From positions 124,001-188,000 of the forward strand of contig NZ_CP094657.1 in NCBI RefSeq assembly GCF_023920705.1: a stretch of DNA of 64,000 bases, read 5' to 3'. Source of the DNA: Acinetobacter sp. XS-4. GTDB lineage: Bacteria > Pseudomonadota > Gammaproteobacteria > Pseudomonadales > Moraxellaceae. Positions 48,175-58,127 of this stretch are shown here, in pieces. Under the pieces are notes generated by a model that saw nothing but the letters and a program-made list of their open reading frames with translations, was not told where the DNA came from and ran no database searches. Numbering within the stretch: position 1 is the first letter of the stretch; each line of letters begins with the position of its first letter. A program made the position numbers and the translations under genes.

Positions 48175-49270
48175 GTGGAAATTAATCCTTATCTAAACCA
48201 ATTGAAAGACTTAACTGATCGTAGCCAAACACTACGGGGGTATCTTTGACTACGATCTGAAAAAAGAACGTTTAGAAGAAGTTTTACGTGAGTTAGAAGA
48301 CCCAGCAATTTGGAATGACCAAAGCCGCGCTCAGGCGATGGCGAAAGAAAAGGGCGAACTAGAAAACGTTATTAATGTATTGGATGGGTTGTCAACACAA
48401 CTTGAAGATGCAAAAGCGATGTTAGATTTGGCTGTAGAAGCCGATGATGAAAGCCTGCTTGAAGATGTTCAGTCAGAGCTTGGTGCTGCTGAAGATGAAC
48501 TGGCTAAACTTGAATTCCGTCGTATGTTTAGTAACCCAATGGACCCGAATCCTTGCTATGTCGAGATTCAATCAGGTTCAGGTGGTACAGAAGCACAAGA
48601 TTGGGCTTCAATGCTATTACGTATGTATATGCGTTGGATTGAACGTCATGGCTTTAAAGCAGAACTCATGGAAGTATCTGATGGTGACGTAGCTGGTATT
48701 AAGTCTGCAACGATTCGTGTTGAAGGTGAATATGCCTATGGTTGGTTACGCACAGAGTCAGGGGTACACCGTTTAGTTCGTAAATCACCATTTGACAGTG
48801 GTAACCGCCGTCATACTTCATTCTCTGCGGTATTCATTTCCCCAGAAGTTGATGACAATATTGAAATTGATATTAATCCTTCTGATGTTCGTACAGATAC
48901 TTACCGCGCATCTGGTGCAGGTGGTCAGCATATTAACAAAACCGATTCGGCAGTTCGTTTGACACACACTCCAACAGGTATTGTGGTGGCGTGTCAGAAC
49001 CAGCGTTCGCAACATGCTAACCGTGACCATGCATGGAAACAGTTACGTGCGAAATTGTATGAATTGGAAATGCAAAAACGTAATGAAGCAGCTCAAGCCC
49101 TAGAAGACTCGAAGTCTGATATTGGTTGGGGAAGCCAAATTCGTTCATATGTATTAGATGATTCGCGTATTAAAGACTTACGTACTGGCGTGGAAAACTC
49201 TAATACAGGTGCTGTTCTTGATGGTGACCTTGATCGCTTTATTGAGGCGAGCTTAAAACAAGGTTTATAA
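48175..49270 (+). CDS. prfB: peptide chain release factor 2 with programmed +1 frameshift
   Basis: RF2 ends translation at UGA and UAA. Translation starts at GTG 48175 ([20 protein letters not shown]), reaches CTT-TGA at 48244-48249, and must shift +1 to read GAC at 48248. The GGGGGT sequence just upstream acts as the internal ribosome-binding stimulator, the standard prfB autoregulation by RF2 itself. The joined product is 364 aa. The shifted part has [13 protein letters not shown] (the SPF anticodon-like tripeptide for UGA) and [15 protein letters not shown] (GGQ). Annotation without the shift gives a falsely truncated 310-aa product. Confidence 0.96.
48236..48250 (+). promoter_or_regulatory. 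prfB: prfB programmed frameshift site
   Basis: CGGGGGTATCTTTGAC: a Shine-Dalgarno-like GGGGG, a short spacer and the slippery CTT followed by the in-frame UGA and a C, the canonical RF2 recoding site. Confidence 0.95.
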
Positions 49271-49386
49271 GAGTCTGCTGAACTTTTAGTTTAAATACAG
49301 TTCATCTATGAATATGTAGAACTCTTGGATTTTTAGCGATTAAAACGGCAAAGCAGTTCAGTCTTCGAATGTTAATCGAAAAAATG

Positions 49387-49446
49387 CGATATGAATATCG
49401 AAAAAAATAGATATGAATATCGCAAAAATGCGATATGATGTTTTCG
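49387..49446 (+). promoter_or_regulatory. ArsR-type operator array, three elements at 22-bp spacing
   Basis: CGATATGAATATCG (49387-49400, a near-perfect dyad), AGATATGAATATCGC (49409-49423) and CGATATGATGTTTTCG (49431-49446) begin exactly 22 bp apart, two helical turns, placing them on one DNA face. They lie 45-105 bases before the ArsR start and are likely its own operators. Confidence 0.7.
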
Positions 49447-49491
49447 AAATGCTGAATAAAGCTTTGTTCGTTTAAAAGACGTGTTGAGCCT

Positions 49492-49794
49492 ATGGATATT
49501 GATGCAATTAGCAAAGCCCTTTCCAATCCGCTACGTCGGCAAATTTTGCAATGGTTGAAAGAACCTGACCATTATTTACCCGTGGAAGAGTGTGGTGGTA
49601 GTTTTGAGAAAGGTGTTTGTGCAGGTCATATTGAACGATTGGGTAAAGTAGCTCAGTCTACGATGTCGAATCATTTGTCTGTTTTACAACAGGCGGGGCT
49701 GATTCAGGTCCAAAAATATGGTCAATGGTCTTATTTTTCACGTAACGAAGCTTTGATTCAGCAATATATCGAACATTTAAAACAAACACTTTAA
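49492..49794 (+). CDS. ArsR-family winged-helix repressor
   Basis: A 100-aa regulator. The helix-turn-helix is seen in LGKVAQSTMSNHLSVLQQAG (about residues 55-74), followed by the wing LIQVQKYGQWSYFSRN. Two cysteines (ECGGSFEKGVC, about residues 33-44) may sense a metal, thiol or electrophile. It precedes an old-yellow-enzyme gene by 28 bases, in the same order as nemR-nemA type pairs although NemR is TetR-like. The phased palindromes upstream suggest autoregulation. Confidence 0.88.
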   Translation: MDIDAISKALSNPLRRQILQWLKEPDHYLPVEECGGSFEKGVCAGHIERLGKVAQSTMSNHLSVLQQAGLIQVQKYGQWSYFSRNEALIQQYIEHLKQTL

Positions 49795-49822
49795 CGATAT
49801 TAAAGTGTAAGTCGAGGCGACT

Positions 49823-50881
49823 ATGGCTGAACTCAATACTCCTTTAACGGTTGGTGATTTTGAAATCAAAAATCGATTGGTAATGGCTCCATTAACGCGT
49901 GCGCGTAGTGGTGAAAGTCGAATACCGAATGATTTAATGGTTGAATATTATCAACAGCGTGCAAATGCTGGTCTTATTTTGACTGAAGCAACAGTGATTG
50001 GTTCAAAAACTGTCGGTTATGCAGAAACCCCAGGATTATGGTCGCAAGAGCAGGCACAGGCTTGGAATAAAATTATTGAGGCAGTTCATGCTCAAGGTTC
50101 AAAAATTGTAGCCCAACTTTGGCATGTTGGCCGTATTTCGCATCCTGAACTTTTAGATGGTGATATTCCTGTTGCACCAAGTGCAATTCAACCTGCGGGT
50201 GAAGTGAGTTTATTACGTCCTAAACGTCCGTATGTAAAACCACGTGCACTTTCATTAGAAGAAGTGAAAGAGGTTGTTGCTCAATATAAACATTCAGCAG
50301 AATTGGCTAAAGCAGCTGGTTTTGATGGTGTTGAATTACACGCAGCAAATGGTTACCTAATTGACCAGTTCCTTCAAAGCAATACGAATCAACGTGATGA
50401 CGAATACGGTGGTCCTGTTGAAAACCGTGCACGTTTATTGTTAGAAGTTGTTGATGCATTTATTGAAGTGTGGGGCGCTGGCCGAGTAGGTGTACATATT
50501 GCACCACGTGGTGATTCACACGATATGGGTGATGAAAACCCGTTAGCAACGTTTGGCTATGTGGTTGAACAATTGAACCAACGTAATGTTGCTTTCATTT
50601 TCTCTCGTGAATATGAAGCTGCTGACAGTATTGGCCCTAAACTTCGCGAAAAATTTAATGGTGTCTGGATTGCCAATGAAAACCTAACACCAGAGTCAGC
50701 AAAACGTATTTTGCGTGATGGTGAAGCTGACGCAGTATCTTTTGGTAAAGCATATATTGCCAACCCAGATCTTTTACAGCGTTTAGAGCAAGACTTACCT
50801 TTAAATGAACTTCAAGCAACAACTTTATATGCGAAAGGTGCTGAAGGTTATACAGACTATCCAACGCTAGAAGCTTCGTAA
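49823..50881 (+). CDS. nemA: old yellow enzyme, alkene/NADH:flavin reductase
   Basis: A 352-aa FMN-dependent TIM-barrel ene-reductase that reduces activated C=C bonds or nitro groups (N-ethylmaleimide, nitrate esters). It has NRLVMAPLTRARSG, the QLWHVGRISHP active-site loop, and FDGVELHAANGYLIDQFLQS followed by TNQRDDEYGG, with the His-Asn pair that binds substrate. The ArsR gene upstream suggests induction by a toxic electrophile. Close to NemA/XenA types; substrate not determined. Confidence 0.88.
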   Translation: MAELNTPLTVGDFEIKNRLVMAPLTRARSGESRIPNDLMVEYYQQRANAGLILTEATVIGSKTVGYAETPGLWSQEQAQAWNKIIEAVHAQGSKIVAQLWHVGRISHPELLDGDIPVAPSAIQPAGEVSLLRPKRPYVKPRALSLEEVKEVVAQYKHSAELAKAAGFDGVELHAANGYLIDQFLQSNTNQRDDEYGGPVENRARLLLEVVDAFIEVWGAGRVGVHIAPRGDSHDMGDENPLATFGYVVEQLNQRNVAFIFSREYEAADSIGPKLREKFNGVWIANENLTPESAKRILRDGEADAVSFGKAYIANPDLLQRLEQDLPLNELQATTLYAKGAEGYTDYPTLEAS

Positions 50882-51038
50882 ATTTTTTGAAATGATGATT
50901 TACTAATCTCGTTCATTTCTGAACCTAGTAAATCGCTTTTCTTGTAATGGTAGAGTTTAGGTATCGAAACTCTGCCATTTTTTCTATCTATGTTATATTT
51001 TCCCCAGTTTTAAACTTTGACTATTTGAGGCAAACCGC

Positions 51039-52331
51039 TTGGCGACCCCATTTTGGTACAACACCACACTCCATTTATTAAAACCTTTTTACCACTGGCG
51101 GATAAAAAAACGTGCAGAAAGCCAGGAATTATATAATCAGGAATGTCTTGAAAGATTTGGGCCGTTTGAATCTCCGAAAAATGTGAGAGCAATTTGGTTC
51201 CATGCTGTTTCGGTTGGAGAAACCAATGCTGCGCAGCCTTTAATCGAGCATTATCTTAAACTTGGTCAACCTGTATTGGTTACTAATACAACTAAAACTG
51301 GGCAGGCGCGTGCCAAATCATTATTTTTAAAAGCGCCTTATTTAGATTTATTTCAAGCAGTTTATTTGCCTGTTGATCAAAAGCATCTTTTAAAACAATT
51401 TTTTGAGTTATATCAGCCAAAACTTTTAGCATTGGTTGAAACTGAACTTTGGCCAAATTTAATTGATCAAGCCAAGCTACAACAGGTTCCCTGTTTATTG
51501 TTAAATGCGCGGTTATCAGAAAAATCAGCTAAAGGTTATAGTCGAGTCGCAGGTTTAACGGCAGGAATGCTAAAACAGATTGACTGGGTGTTGGCACAGG
51601 ATAACGCTACTCGCCAACGTTATGTTGAGCTTGGTCTAGATCAACAAAAAAGTCAGGTGGTTGGAAATATTAAATTTGATATTCATGCACCAGAAATATT
51701 TATAAATCAAGCAGCAAAGTTACACCAGCTATGGTATTTGGGCCAACGAAAAGTACTGACAATTGCCAGTACACATGCACCTGAAGAACAACAAATTTTG
51801 CAGGCACTTCAGCCTTATTTAAAGTCAGATCCTGAGTTAGTTTGTATTGTCGTACCTCGACATCCTGAACGTTTCGACGAAGTCTTTGAAATTTGCCAAA
51901 ACCTAGATTTAATTACTCATCGTAGAAGTTTGAACCAAAGTATTCATACGAGTACACAGGTTTATCTAGCCGATAGTATGGGTGAGCTTTGGTTATGGTA
52001 CGCCTTAAGTCAGGTGTGTTTTGTGGGCGGCTCTTTAAATGAGCCGGGTGGTGGACATAATATTTTAGAGCCTATGGTTTTAAATGTACCGACCGTAATT
52101 GGACCTCGTTACTTTAATTTCCAAACCATTGTCGATGAATTCATTGATGAAAATGGTGTGCTCATTGCTCAAGACGCTGAGCAAGTTGTGGCAATCTGGA
52201 TGGCATGTTTAGCTGAACCTGATCAGGCCCAACAAGTAGTAGAACAAGCACATAAAGTCTTACAACGTAACCAAGGTTCATTGCAAAAACATATTGGCGT
52301 AATTAACCGGTATTTGGCCGACAAATCATGA
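51039..52331 (+). CDS. waaA: 3-deoxy-D-manno-octulosonic acid (Kdo) transferase
   Basis: WaaA adds Kdo residues to lipid IVA at the inner face of the membrane. The 430-aa GT30 protein has an N-terminal region with HWRIKKRAESQELYNQECLE, the catalytic-region FHAVSVGETNAAQPLI, VETELWPNLI, NARLSEKSAKGYSR, and the C-terminal nucleotide motif VGGSLNEPGGGHNILEPM. The start is TTG 51039 with GAGG 9 bases upstream. rsmE overlaps its stop (ATGA). Confidence 0.95.
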   Translation: MATPFWYNTTLHLLKPFYHWRIKKRAESQELYNQECLERFGPFESPKNVRAIWFHAVSVGETNAAQPLIEHYLKLGQPVLVTNTTKTGQARAKSLFLKAPYLDLFQAVYLPVDQKHLLKQFFELYQPKLLALVETELWPNLIDQAKLQQVPCLLLNARLSEKSAKGYSRVAGLTAGMLKQIDWVLAQDNATRQRYVELGLDQQKSQVVGNIKFDIHAPEIFINQAAKLHQLWYLGQRKVLTIASTHAPEEQQILQALQPYLKSDPELVCIVVPRHPERFDEVFEICQNLDLITHRRSLNQSIHTSTQVYLADSMGELWLWYALSQVCFVGGSLNEPGGGHNILEPMVLNVPTVIGPRYFNFQTIVDEFIDENGVLIAQDAEQVVAIWMACLAEPDQAQQVVEQAHKVLQRNQGSLQKHIGVINRYLADKS

Positions 52332-53035
52332 ATATCGTTTTACTAGAGCCCGAAGATATTCGGTCAGATATGTGGACAATTCACTCAAAGCGCCAATTAC
52401 AACATTTACGTGAACATCTTGATATTACGGTTGGCCAAAATCTAAAAGTTGGTGTTCGTAATGGTGCACGTTATACCACTGAAATTATATCGATTAACGA
52501 GCAAGAAGCTTGTATACGACCTATTAGTGAAGAAGCCGTCCCTGCAAAACTTCCGGTTCATTTAATTGTGGCTTTACCAAGACCCAAAGTTTTACGCCGT
52601 CTAATCATGGATAGTGTGACTTTAGGTGTTGAAAGAATTAGTTTGATTCATAGCTATCGCGTAGATAAAAGCTATTGGCAAACTCCATTTTTGCAACAAC
52701 TCGACAACTATGTCACTTTAGGTCTTGAGCAAGCAGGTGACACGATTGTTCCTGAAATTCAAATGTACAAACGCTTTAAACCTTTTGTTGAAGATGTTTT
52801 GCCAAGCTTAATTTCGAAAGAAACACCAACCTATGTAGCTCATCCTTATGCCGAGCAGAGCATGCCCGTCAATATTCCACATGCTTGTAGCATAGTCGTT
52901 GGGCCTGAAGGTGGTTTTATTCCCTATGAAGTTGATTTGCTCACAAAAAACGGCTGCCAAGCTGTGAGCTTAGGCAACCGTATTTTAAGAACTGAAACGT
53001 CTATTTCTTATATTTTAGGTCGTCTATTTAGTTGA
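52328..53035 (+). CDS. rsmE: 16S rRNA m3U1498 methyltransferase
   Basis: RsmE methylates U1498 of 16S rRNA with SAM. The 235-aa SPOUT protein has an N-terminal PUA-like part and a C-terminal trefoil knot: LPRPKVLRRLIMDSVTLGV, SYRVDKSYWQTPFL, EQAGDTIVPEI, and the SAM site IVVGPEGGFIPYEVDLL...LGNRILRTETS. Its start overlaps waaA by 4 bases; its 3' end overlaps the convergent MscS gene by 12 bases. Confidence 0.94.
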   Translation: MNIVLLEPEDIRSDMWTIHSKRQLQHLREHLDITVGQNLKVGVRNGARYTTEIISINEQEACIRPISEEAVPAKLPVHLIVALPRPKVLRRLIMDSVTLGVERISLIHSYRVDKSYWQTPFLQQLDNYVTLGLEQAGDTIVPEIQMYKRFKPFVEDVLPSLISKETPTYVAHPYAEQSMPVNIPHACSIVVGPEGGFIPYEVDLLTKNGCQAVSLGNRILRTETSISYILGRLFS

Positions 53036-53995
53036 TGCTTCAGGGTTTAAAAGTGGCTGATTTGCTGCCATTTTTAATTCCTGAATTGGGTAAGGAATAT
53101 TGATTCCGTTCGCATTAAAAGCTTGTTTGACTTGAGCTTGAATGGTACTCGTAGATGACGAAATATCAGTTTCAGTCGTATCAACCCACCAGCGTACAGT
53201 CAGGTTAACCGAGAAGTCTGCTAAAGCTGTTACGTTAACCGAGAAGGCTGGCTGACTCAGTACATTTCGATCATTGTTAAGAATATCTAAAATAATCTGC
53301 TTGGCTTTTTGTTCATCGTCGTCATATCCAATGCCGACTACAAACTCACAGCGACGTTGTTGATAAGCAGTATTTACAGTTAAAGCACTCGTATAAACAG
53401 TTGCGTTTGGAATAACAATGCGACGGCCATCTGGCGAGCGTAAGAATGTTGCACGAATTTGAATATCTTCAACAGTTCCTTCAAGCGAATTTACGACAAT
53501 CGAATCGCCAATGCGGAATGGTTCACTTAATAAGATTAAGATGCCTGACAGTAAGTTTTGAAAGATATCTTTAAATGCAAAACCAATAGCGACAGAACCA
53601 ATTCCAAGAGCACTCATGAGTTGCCCTGGTGTAAACCCTGGAATCGAGATCACTAAAGCAATTAAGAAACCAAAGAATAAAATTGCTGTACTGCCTACAC
53701 GGTTTAAGACCAAAACGAGGTTTTGGCGCGTGTAAGAGCGATTTTCTAAAGTTTTACGAACAAAGAACTTAAATAATTTGGTCAGTAGCCAAAAAATAAT
53801 AAAAACGATAATCGCAATACAAATATAAGGCACACGTTCCCAGAAGCTATCTACGATTTTGTCGATAGTGGTATAGGCATCATGATACTTTTCAGTATGG
53901 GCTAAAACCGTTTGAGTGGTTTTAGTACCCGCTTCTTGCAAAAGTTCGCCTGTATTTTTTGCGACATCCGTTAAGGATTTTTGTTCATCAGCCAC
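53024..53995 (-). CDS. MscS-family mechanosensitive ion channel
   Basis: About 323 aa; a small-conductance mechanosensitive channel that opens on hypo-osmotic shock. An N-terminal soluble helix is followed by membrane helices including YICIAIIVFIIFWLLTKLFK and VGSTAILFFGFLIALVISI. The pore-lining TM3 is GLY/ALA-rich (MSALGIGSVAIGFAFKDIFQ), and the beta domain follows (EPFRIGDSIVVNSLEGTVED, IPNATVYTSAL). No ATG lies near the start; GTG 53995 with GAGA upstream is preferred over TTG 54007. Confidence 0.85.
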   Translation of the reverse strand: MADEQKSLTDVAKNTGELLQEAGTKTTQTVLAHTEKYHDAYTTIDKIVDSFWERVPYICIAIIVFIIFWLLTKLFKFFVRKTLENRSYTRQNLVLVLNRVGSTAILFFGFLIALVISIPGFTPGQLMSALGIGSVAIGFAFKDIFQNLLSGILILLSEPFRIGDSIVVNSLEGTVEDIQIRATFLRSPDGRRIVIPNATVYTSALTVNTAYQQRRCEFVVGIGYDDDEQKAKQIILDILNNDRNVLSQPAFSVNVTALADFSVNLTVRWWVDTTETDISSSTSTIQAQVKQAFNANGINIPYPIQELKMAANQPLLNPEASTK

Positions 53996-54109
53996 GGCAA
54001 GTCTCAATTAAAAAAAATTTATGAAAGCGATTTTCAGCTTTCATCATAGTAGGAGATAAAATGTGCGCCTACTATAATGAGTTAATCTGAATAATAAAGT
54101 GTTTTTTAA

Positions 54110-54685
54110 TTAAAAGTATTCCGTTCCTTTTTGTAAGATTTGTGTCGGTGTTTCTAGGGTATCGGTTCCTGAGAAATAATAAAAAATTCCTGCTGTTGAA
54201 ATGAGGCTAATTAAAATAGCCGCCAAAATAAGCCAAGCCATCAGTTTTTCTATAAACGTTGATGGTCGAACAGGGCCATATTCATTTGGAGCTGCTGTAC
54301 CTGAGGCAAGCAGTAAATAAATCATAAAAAAGAACTGAACAACCGGAATAAATAATAGCAATCCCATCCAGCCACTTTTATTTAAATCGTGAAGACGTCG
54401 AACAACGAGAACAATATTTAAATAAATTAAAAATAGCGAAAAAGCCCAGACTACTAAAGCACTGGCTCCAGAAAGAGAGCTATAAAATTCAAAATTAAAT
54501 AAATTGCTTGAAAGCTGAAAACTTCCAAGAAATGAAGCCAAAATGAAATAGCCTACGAGGGTGACTAAATAAATCAGTCCATAACCACCTAAATAGCTCA
54601 TACGATTAAAACGCCCATGAATCGAAAAAGGACTATCTTTAAAAGGGAGCTGGGGTGGGCGTGAAGAGCTTGTTTGGGCAAACAT
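54110..54685 (-). CDS. DUF805 inner-membrane protein
   Basis: A 191-aa protein with the DUF805 pattern: FKDSPFSIHGRFNRMSYLGG at the N-terminus, then about four membrane helices, with VRRLHDLNKSGWMGLLLFIP between them and the ASGTAAPNEYGP motif. The family is widespread, inner-membrane and uncharacterised. It is alone on its strand with gaps on both sides. Confidence 0.8.
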   Translation of the reverse strand: MFAQTSSSRPPQLPFKDSPFSIHGRFNRMSYLGGYGLIYLVTLVGYFILASFLGSFQLSSNLFNFEFYSSLSGASALVVWAFSLFLIYLNIVLVVRRLHDLNKSGWMGLLLFIPVVQFFFMIYLLLASGTAAPNEYGPVRPSTFIEKLMAWLILAAILISLISTAGIFYYFSGTDTLETPTQILQKGTEYF

Positions 54686-54979
54686 ATTATTTTATTCCTG
54701 TGTTGCGTATGAGAGACAAAATAATCTTTGTTGATGATCAAAACCATCAAATCTTAAAAAAATTATAAAAGGAAAAGCTATAGACAAATGTTTTAAATCA
54801 ACTTAATTTTATAAAAATGTTCACAATTTCGTATGCTTGAGTAAGTGGTTAATATATGACCAAGGTCGCATTGTTTAGACTTTGAAAGAGTCATCATACT
54901 GCAAAGGCATGCAAATAAGATCCAGTAAAATAATAGCCACAGTCTCGAGATGGGATGCACAAGATCAAGGAAGTTGCGT
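54686..54979 (+). promoter_or_regulatory. acs upstream region with palindrome
   Basis: The 294-bp gap before acs contains GACCAAGGTC (54858-54867), a perfect 4-bp dyad, and a nearby GACTTTGAAAGAGTC, an imperfect dyad at about 54878-54892. These are candidate binding sites for the acetate regulator; which protein binds is unknown. Confidence 0.35.
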
Positions 54980-56929
54980 ATGAATGAGATCTATCCGGTA
55001 CCAGAGGAATTTAAAAAAACAGCTCGTACTGTTGAAGCAGACTACTTTAAACGTTATCAACACTCTATCGAGAACCCAGAGGAATTCTGGGCAGAGCAAG
55101 CTAAAATTGTCGATTGGATAAAGCCATTTACCCAAGTTAAAAATACGAGTTTTGACAAAGACAATTTCAAAATTGAATGGTTTGCTGATGGTGAGCTGAA
55201 CGTGTCAGCAAATTGCCTAGACAGGCATCTTAAAGAACATCCTCATAAACCTGCAATTATTTGGGAAGGGGATCATCCTTCTCGCCATAAAATTGTTTCT
55301 TATAAAGAATTACATGACGAAGTCTGCCGTTTTGCCAACGTTTTAAAGAAATATGGTATTGGTAAAGGCGACCGTGTTGTGCTGTATATGCCAATGGTGA
55401 CCGAGGCTGCAATTGCCATGTTGGCCTGTACTCGTATTGGTGCGGTTCACTGTGTGGTATTTGGTGGGTTCTCACCAGACTCTTTAGCAAGCCGTATTGA
55501 AGATAGCCAAGCTAAACTGGTGATTACCGCAGACTCAAGTTTACGTGCTGGAAAACTATTACCACTCAAAGAAAATGTTGATTTGGCTCTAGAGTTGCCG
55601 GGCACAGAATGTGTTGAAAATGTAGTGGTGGTTTACCGTAATGCGAACCCGATTGAAATGAAGCCGGGCCGTGATTTGTGGTATCACCTCATTATTATGG
55701 AGGTTGATGCAAACTGTCCTCCAGAGCCTATGAAGGCTGAAGACCCATTATTTATTCTCTATACCTCGGGCTCGACAGGTAAACCTAAAGGTGTTTTGCA
55801 TACTACAGGCGGTTATTTGGTGTATGTGGCAAGTACCTTTAAAGAGGTCTTCGATTTAAAACAAGATGATGTGTACTGGTGTACGGCTGATGTAGGTTGG
55901 ATTACAGGACATAGTTATCTGCTCTATGGCCCACTTGCAAATGGTACTACGACTTTAATGTTTGAGGGTGTACCTCAGTATCCAACTTGGGCCCGTCTTG
56001 GCCATGTGGTCGATAAACATAAAGTCTCTATTTTATATACAGCGCCAACCGCGATTCGCGCCATGATGCGAGAAGGTGATTCGTTTGTACGTGAAAGTAA
56101 CCGTAGTAGTTTACGTTTACTTGGTTCGGTCGGTGAGCCTATTAACCCTGAGGCTTGGAACTGGTACTACAATGTGGTCGGTGAAGGTCGCTGTCCGATT
56201 GTTGATACATGGTGGCAAACCGAGACAGGTGGTATTTTAATTGCACCGTTACCGGGTGCTACAGCATTAAAACCAGGTTCGGCAACACGTCCGCTATTTG
56301 GTATTCAACCCGCCATTGTAGATGGTGAAGGCAATGAGCTAGAAGGGGCTGTAGAAGGTAATCTAGTTATTAAAGATTCATGGCCGGGCCAGATGCGTAC
56401 CATTTGGGGTGACCCAGACCGGTTTATTGAGGCGTATTTCTCGACCTTTAAAAACACTTATTTTACAGGTGATGGCGTTCGCCGTGATGAAGACGGCTAT
56501 TACTGGATTACAGGTCGTGTTGATGATGTCTTAAACGTTTCTGGACATCGTCTGGGTACTGCTGAAATTGAAAGTGCTTTGGTGTCGCATGAAGCTGTTG
56601 CTGAAGCTGCGGTAGTGGGAATGCCTCATGATATTAAAGGGCAGGGTATTTGTACTTTCGTGACCTTACAAGCGGGCGTACCAGAGTCGGAAGAACTGCG
56701 TAAAGAGTTAGTTAATTGGGTTCGTAAAGTGCTTGGGCCTGTGGCTTCACCTGATGCACTACACTGGGCGCCAGCATTACCTAAAACGCGTTCGGGTAAA
56801 ATTATGCGCCGTATTTTAAGAAAAATCGCGGCAAATGAGTTGGATAGTTTGGGTGATACCTCAACTTTGGCTGAACCTGCTGTGGTAGATCAGTTGATTG
56901 CAACAGTTTATCCTGATAAGCAAAACTAA
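54980..56929 (+). CDS. acs: acetyl-CoA synthetase (AMP-forming)
   Basis: Acs activates acetate to acetyl-CoA via acetyl-AMP, the high-affinity route for acetate use. The 649-aa protein has the adenylation motif [69 protein letters not shown], and [14 protein letters not shown] with the Lys that is acetylated for control in this family. AAGGA 8 bases before ATG 54980 sets the start. A CrbS/CrbR-like two-component pair, known to control acs elsewhere, lies 3.5-9 kb downstream. Confidence 0.97.
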   Translation: MNEIYPVPEEFKKTARTVEADYFKRYQHSIENPEEFWAEQAKIVDWIKPFTQVKNTSFDKDNFKIEWFADGELNVSANCLDRHLKEHPHKPAIIWEGDHPSRHKIVSYKELHDEVCRFANVLKKYGIGKGDRVVLYMPMVTEAAIAMLACTRIGAVHCVVFGGFSPDSLASRIEDSQAKLVITADSSLRAGKLLPLKENVDLALELPGTECVENVVVVYRNANPIEMKPGRDLWYHLIIMEVDANCPPEPMKAEDPLFILYTSGSTGKPKGVLHTTGGYLVYVASTFKEVFDLKQDDVYWCTADVGWITGHSYLLYGPLANGTTTLMFEGVPQYPTWARLGHVVDKHKVSILYTAPTAIRAMMREGDSFVRESNRSSLRLLGSVGEPINPEAWNWYYNVVGEGRCPIVDTWWQTETGGILIAPLPGATALKPGSATRPLFGIQPAIVDGEGNELEGAVEGNLVIKDSWPGQMRTIWGDPDRFIEAYFSTFKNTYFTGDGVRRDEDGYYWITGRVDDVLNVSGHRLGTAEIESALVSHEAVAEAAVVGMPHDIKGQGICTFVTLQAGVPESEELRKELVNWVRKVLGPVASPDALHWAPALPKTRSGKIMRRILRKIAANELDSLGDTSTLAEPAVVDQLIATVYPDKQN

Positions 56930-56933
56930 TTTA

Positions 56934-56960
56934 TAAAAAAGCCCCAAAAGGGGCTTTTTT
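56934..56960. terminator. terminator after acs
   Basis: AAAAAAGCCCC-AAAA-GGGGCTTTTTT between convergent acs and the hydrolase gene, usable from both sides. Confidence 0.94.
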
Positions 56961-56972
56961 ATTGAGCTTTAT

Positions 56973-57515
56973 TTAAGACTTTGTTAGAAAGCCAGCAGTA
57001 CTTTGTACATTTGCAAACATGCTAAGTGCAGTTAAAAATGCAGTTTCTACGTCTTCAGCTTTTACAGTTTTTCCATTATGGTTTAAATCACGAGTTGCGG
57101 TTGCATCTGCAATTAAGATCGGTTGGTAGCCAAGCTCTTTTGCTGCACGTGTCCCTGAATCAATACACATGTGAGTCATCATGCCTGTAATCACGAGTTG
57201 CTCAATTTGATGTGCTTTTAAAAGTTCATCTAAATTGGTTTCTAAAAAACTATTCGGATAGTGCTTTGTCACGATTAATGATTCATCGTGAGCGCTAAGT
57301 TCAGGGTGAAGTAAAACCCCATCTGTATTTTCTTGAAAGAAACTCGCTTGTGGCGGGTTAATATGTTGTACATAAATAATTGGTAAGTTTTTCTCGTTAA
57401 AATATTGTTCGAGTTGTTTTATTTTTTCCAGTGCTTGCTCTGGTCCAACCAATTCCATTTTGCCATTTTTAAAATAATCATTTTGTACATCGATAACTAA
57501 CAGTGCTTGTTTCAT
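56973..57515 (-). CDS. isochorismatase-family cysteine hydrolase
   Basis: A 180-aa amidohydrolase-type protein with the family's Asp-Lys-Cys triad: LLVIDVQNDYFKNGKMELVG (Asp), VTKHYPNSFLETNL (Lys) and ITGMMTHMCIDSGTRAAKELGY (Cys). The fold covers nicotinamidases, isochorismatases and related hydrolases; the substrate cannot be told here, and the metal-binding residues of nicotinamidase are not evident. An Lrp-type regulator diverges from it across about 105 bp, so it may be the target of that regulator. Confidence 0.85.
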   Translation of the reverse strand: MKQALLVIDVQNDYFKNGKMELVGPEQALEKIKQLEQYFNEKNLPIIYVQHINPPQASFFQENTDGVLLHPELSAHDESLIVTKHYPNSFLETNLDELLKAHQIEQLVITGMMTHMCIDSGTRAAKELGYQPILIADATATRDLNHNGKTVKAEDVETAFLTALSMFANVQSTAGFLTKS

Positions 57516-57620
57516 GAGATCACTCTTGTTGATATGAGATAAAACAAGATTATTCTCTGCTGGTAAAATCGGCTATAGTCAGATGAAAGCATTACCGCCA
57601 GTTTTCTTTCGCTATGAAAA

Positions 57621-58034
57621 ATGAATATTGAATTAGACCCGATTGATCTAAAAATTATTGCATTGCTTAAACAAGATTCTCGAGTAACCAATAAAGAAAT
57701 TGGGCTACGAGTTCACCGGACAGGGCAGGCGGTAGGTGCTCGAATTGCTCAGTTAATGGATGCTGGTGTCATTAAAAATTACACGATTGCCGTGCAGTAT
57801 TCACATAAACAATTTATTCATTTGCATTTAAATGAACAACGTGCATTTGAAGAAATTGAAAATTTGGTCAAGCAATATGAACAAATAGATGAATGCTTTA
57901 AAGTCATGGGCAATGCTTGCTATATGATCGTAAGCCATTTTGAACCCGCAGCATTAAATGAATTTATCGAAAAACTTTCAAAATGGTGCCGTTATTCGGT
58001 TGAAACAGTGATCCGAGAAGTTGAGAAATCTTAA
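57621..58034 (+). CDS. Lrp/AsnC-family transcriptional regulator
   Basis: A 137-aa regulator. The N-terminal winged helix-turn-helix is KIIALLKQDSRVTNKEIGLR...VGARIAQLMDAGVIKNYTI; the C-terminal half has the ligand-sensing RAM domain (INECFKVMGNACYMIVSHF-like segment, here beginning IDECFKVMG). Family members respond to amino acids. It diverges from the cysteine hydrolase gene and probably regulates it (inference from position). Confidence 0.88.
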   Translation: MNIELDPIDLKIIALLKQDSRVTNKEIGLRVHRTGQAVGARIAQLMDAGVIKNYTIAVQYSHKQFIHLHLNEQRAFEEIENLVKQYEQIDECFKVMGNACYMIVSHFEPAALNEFIEKLSKWCRYSVETVIREVEKS

Positions 58035-58042
58035 AAAATAAA

Positions 58043-58066
58043 GGCTCCAAGCCGAGTCTTGGAGCC
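58043..58066. terminator. hairpin between Lrp and sfnG genes
   Basis: GGCTCCAA/TTGGAGCC 8-bp stem followed by AATAAGTCTTTATTTTT, a broken T-tract. Confidence 0.6.
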
Positions 58067-58127
58067 AATAAGTCTTTATTTTTAATTTATTGTTTTTATT
58101 GTCTTGCGCTGCTTTAAGTGAAGTTTT

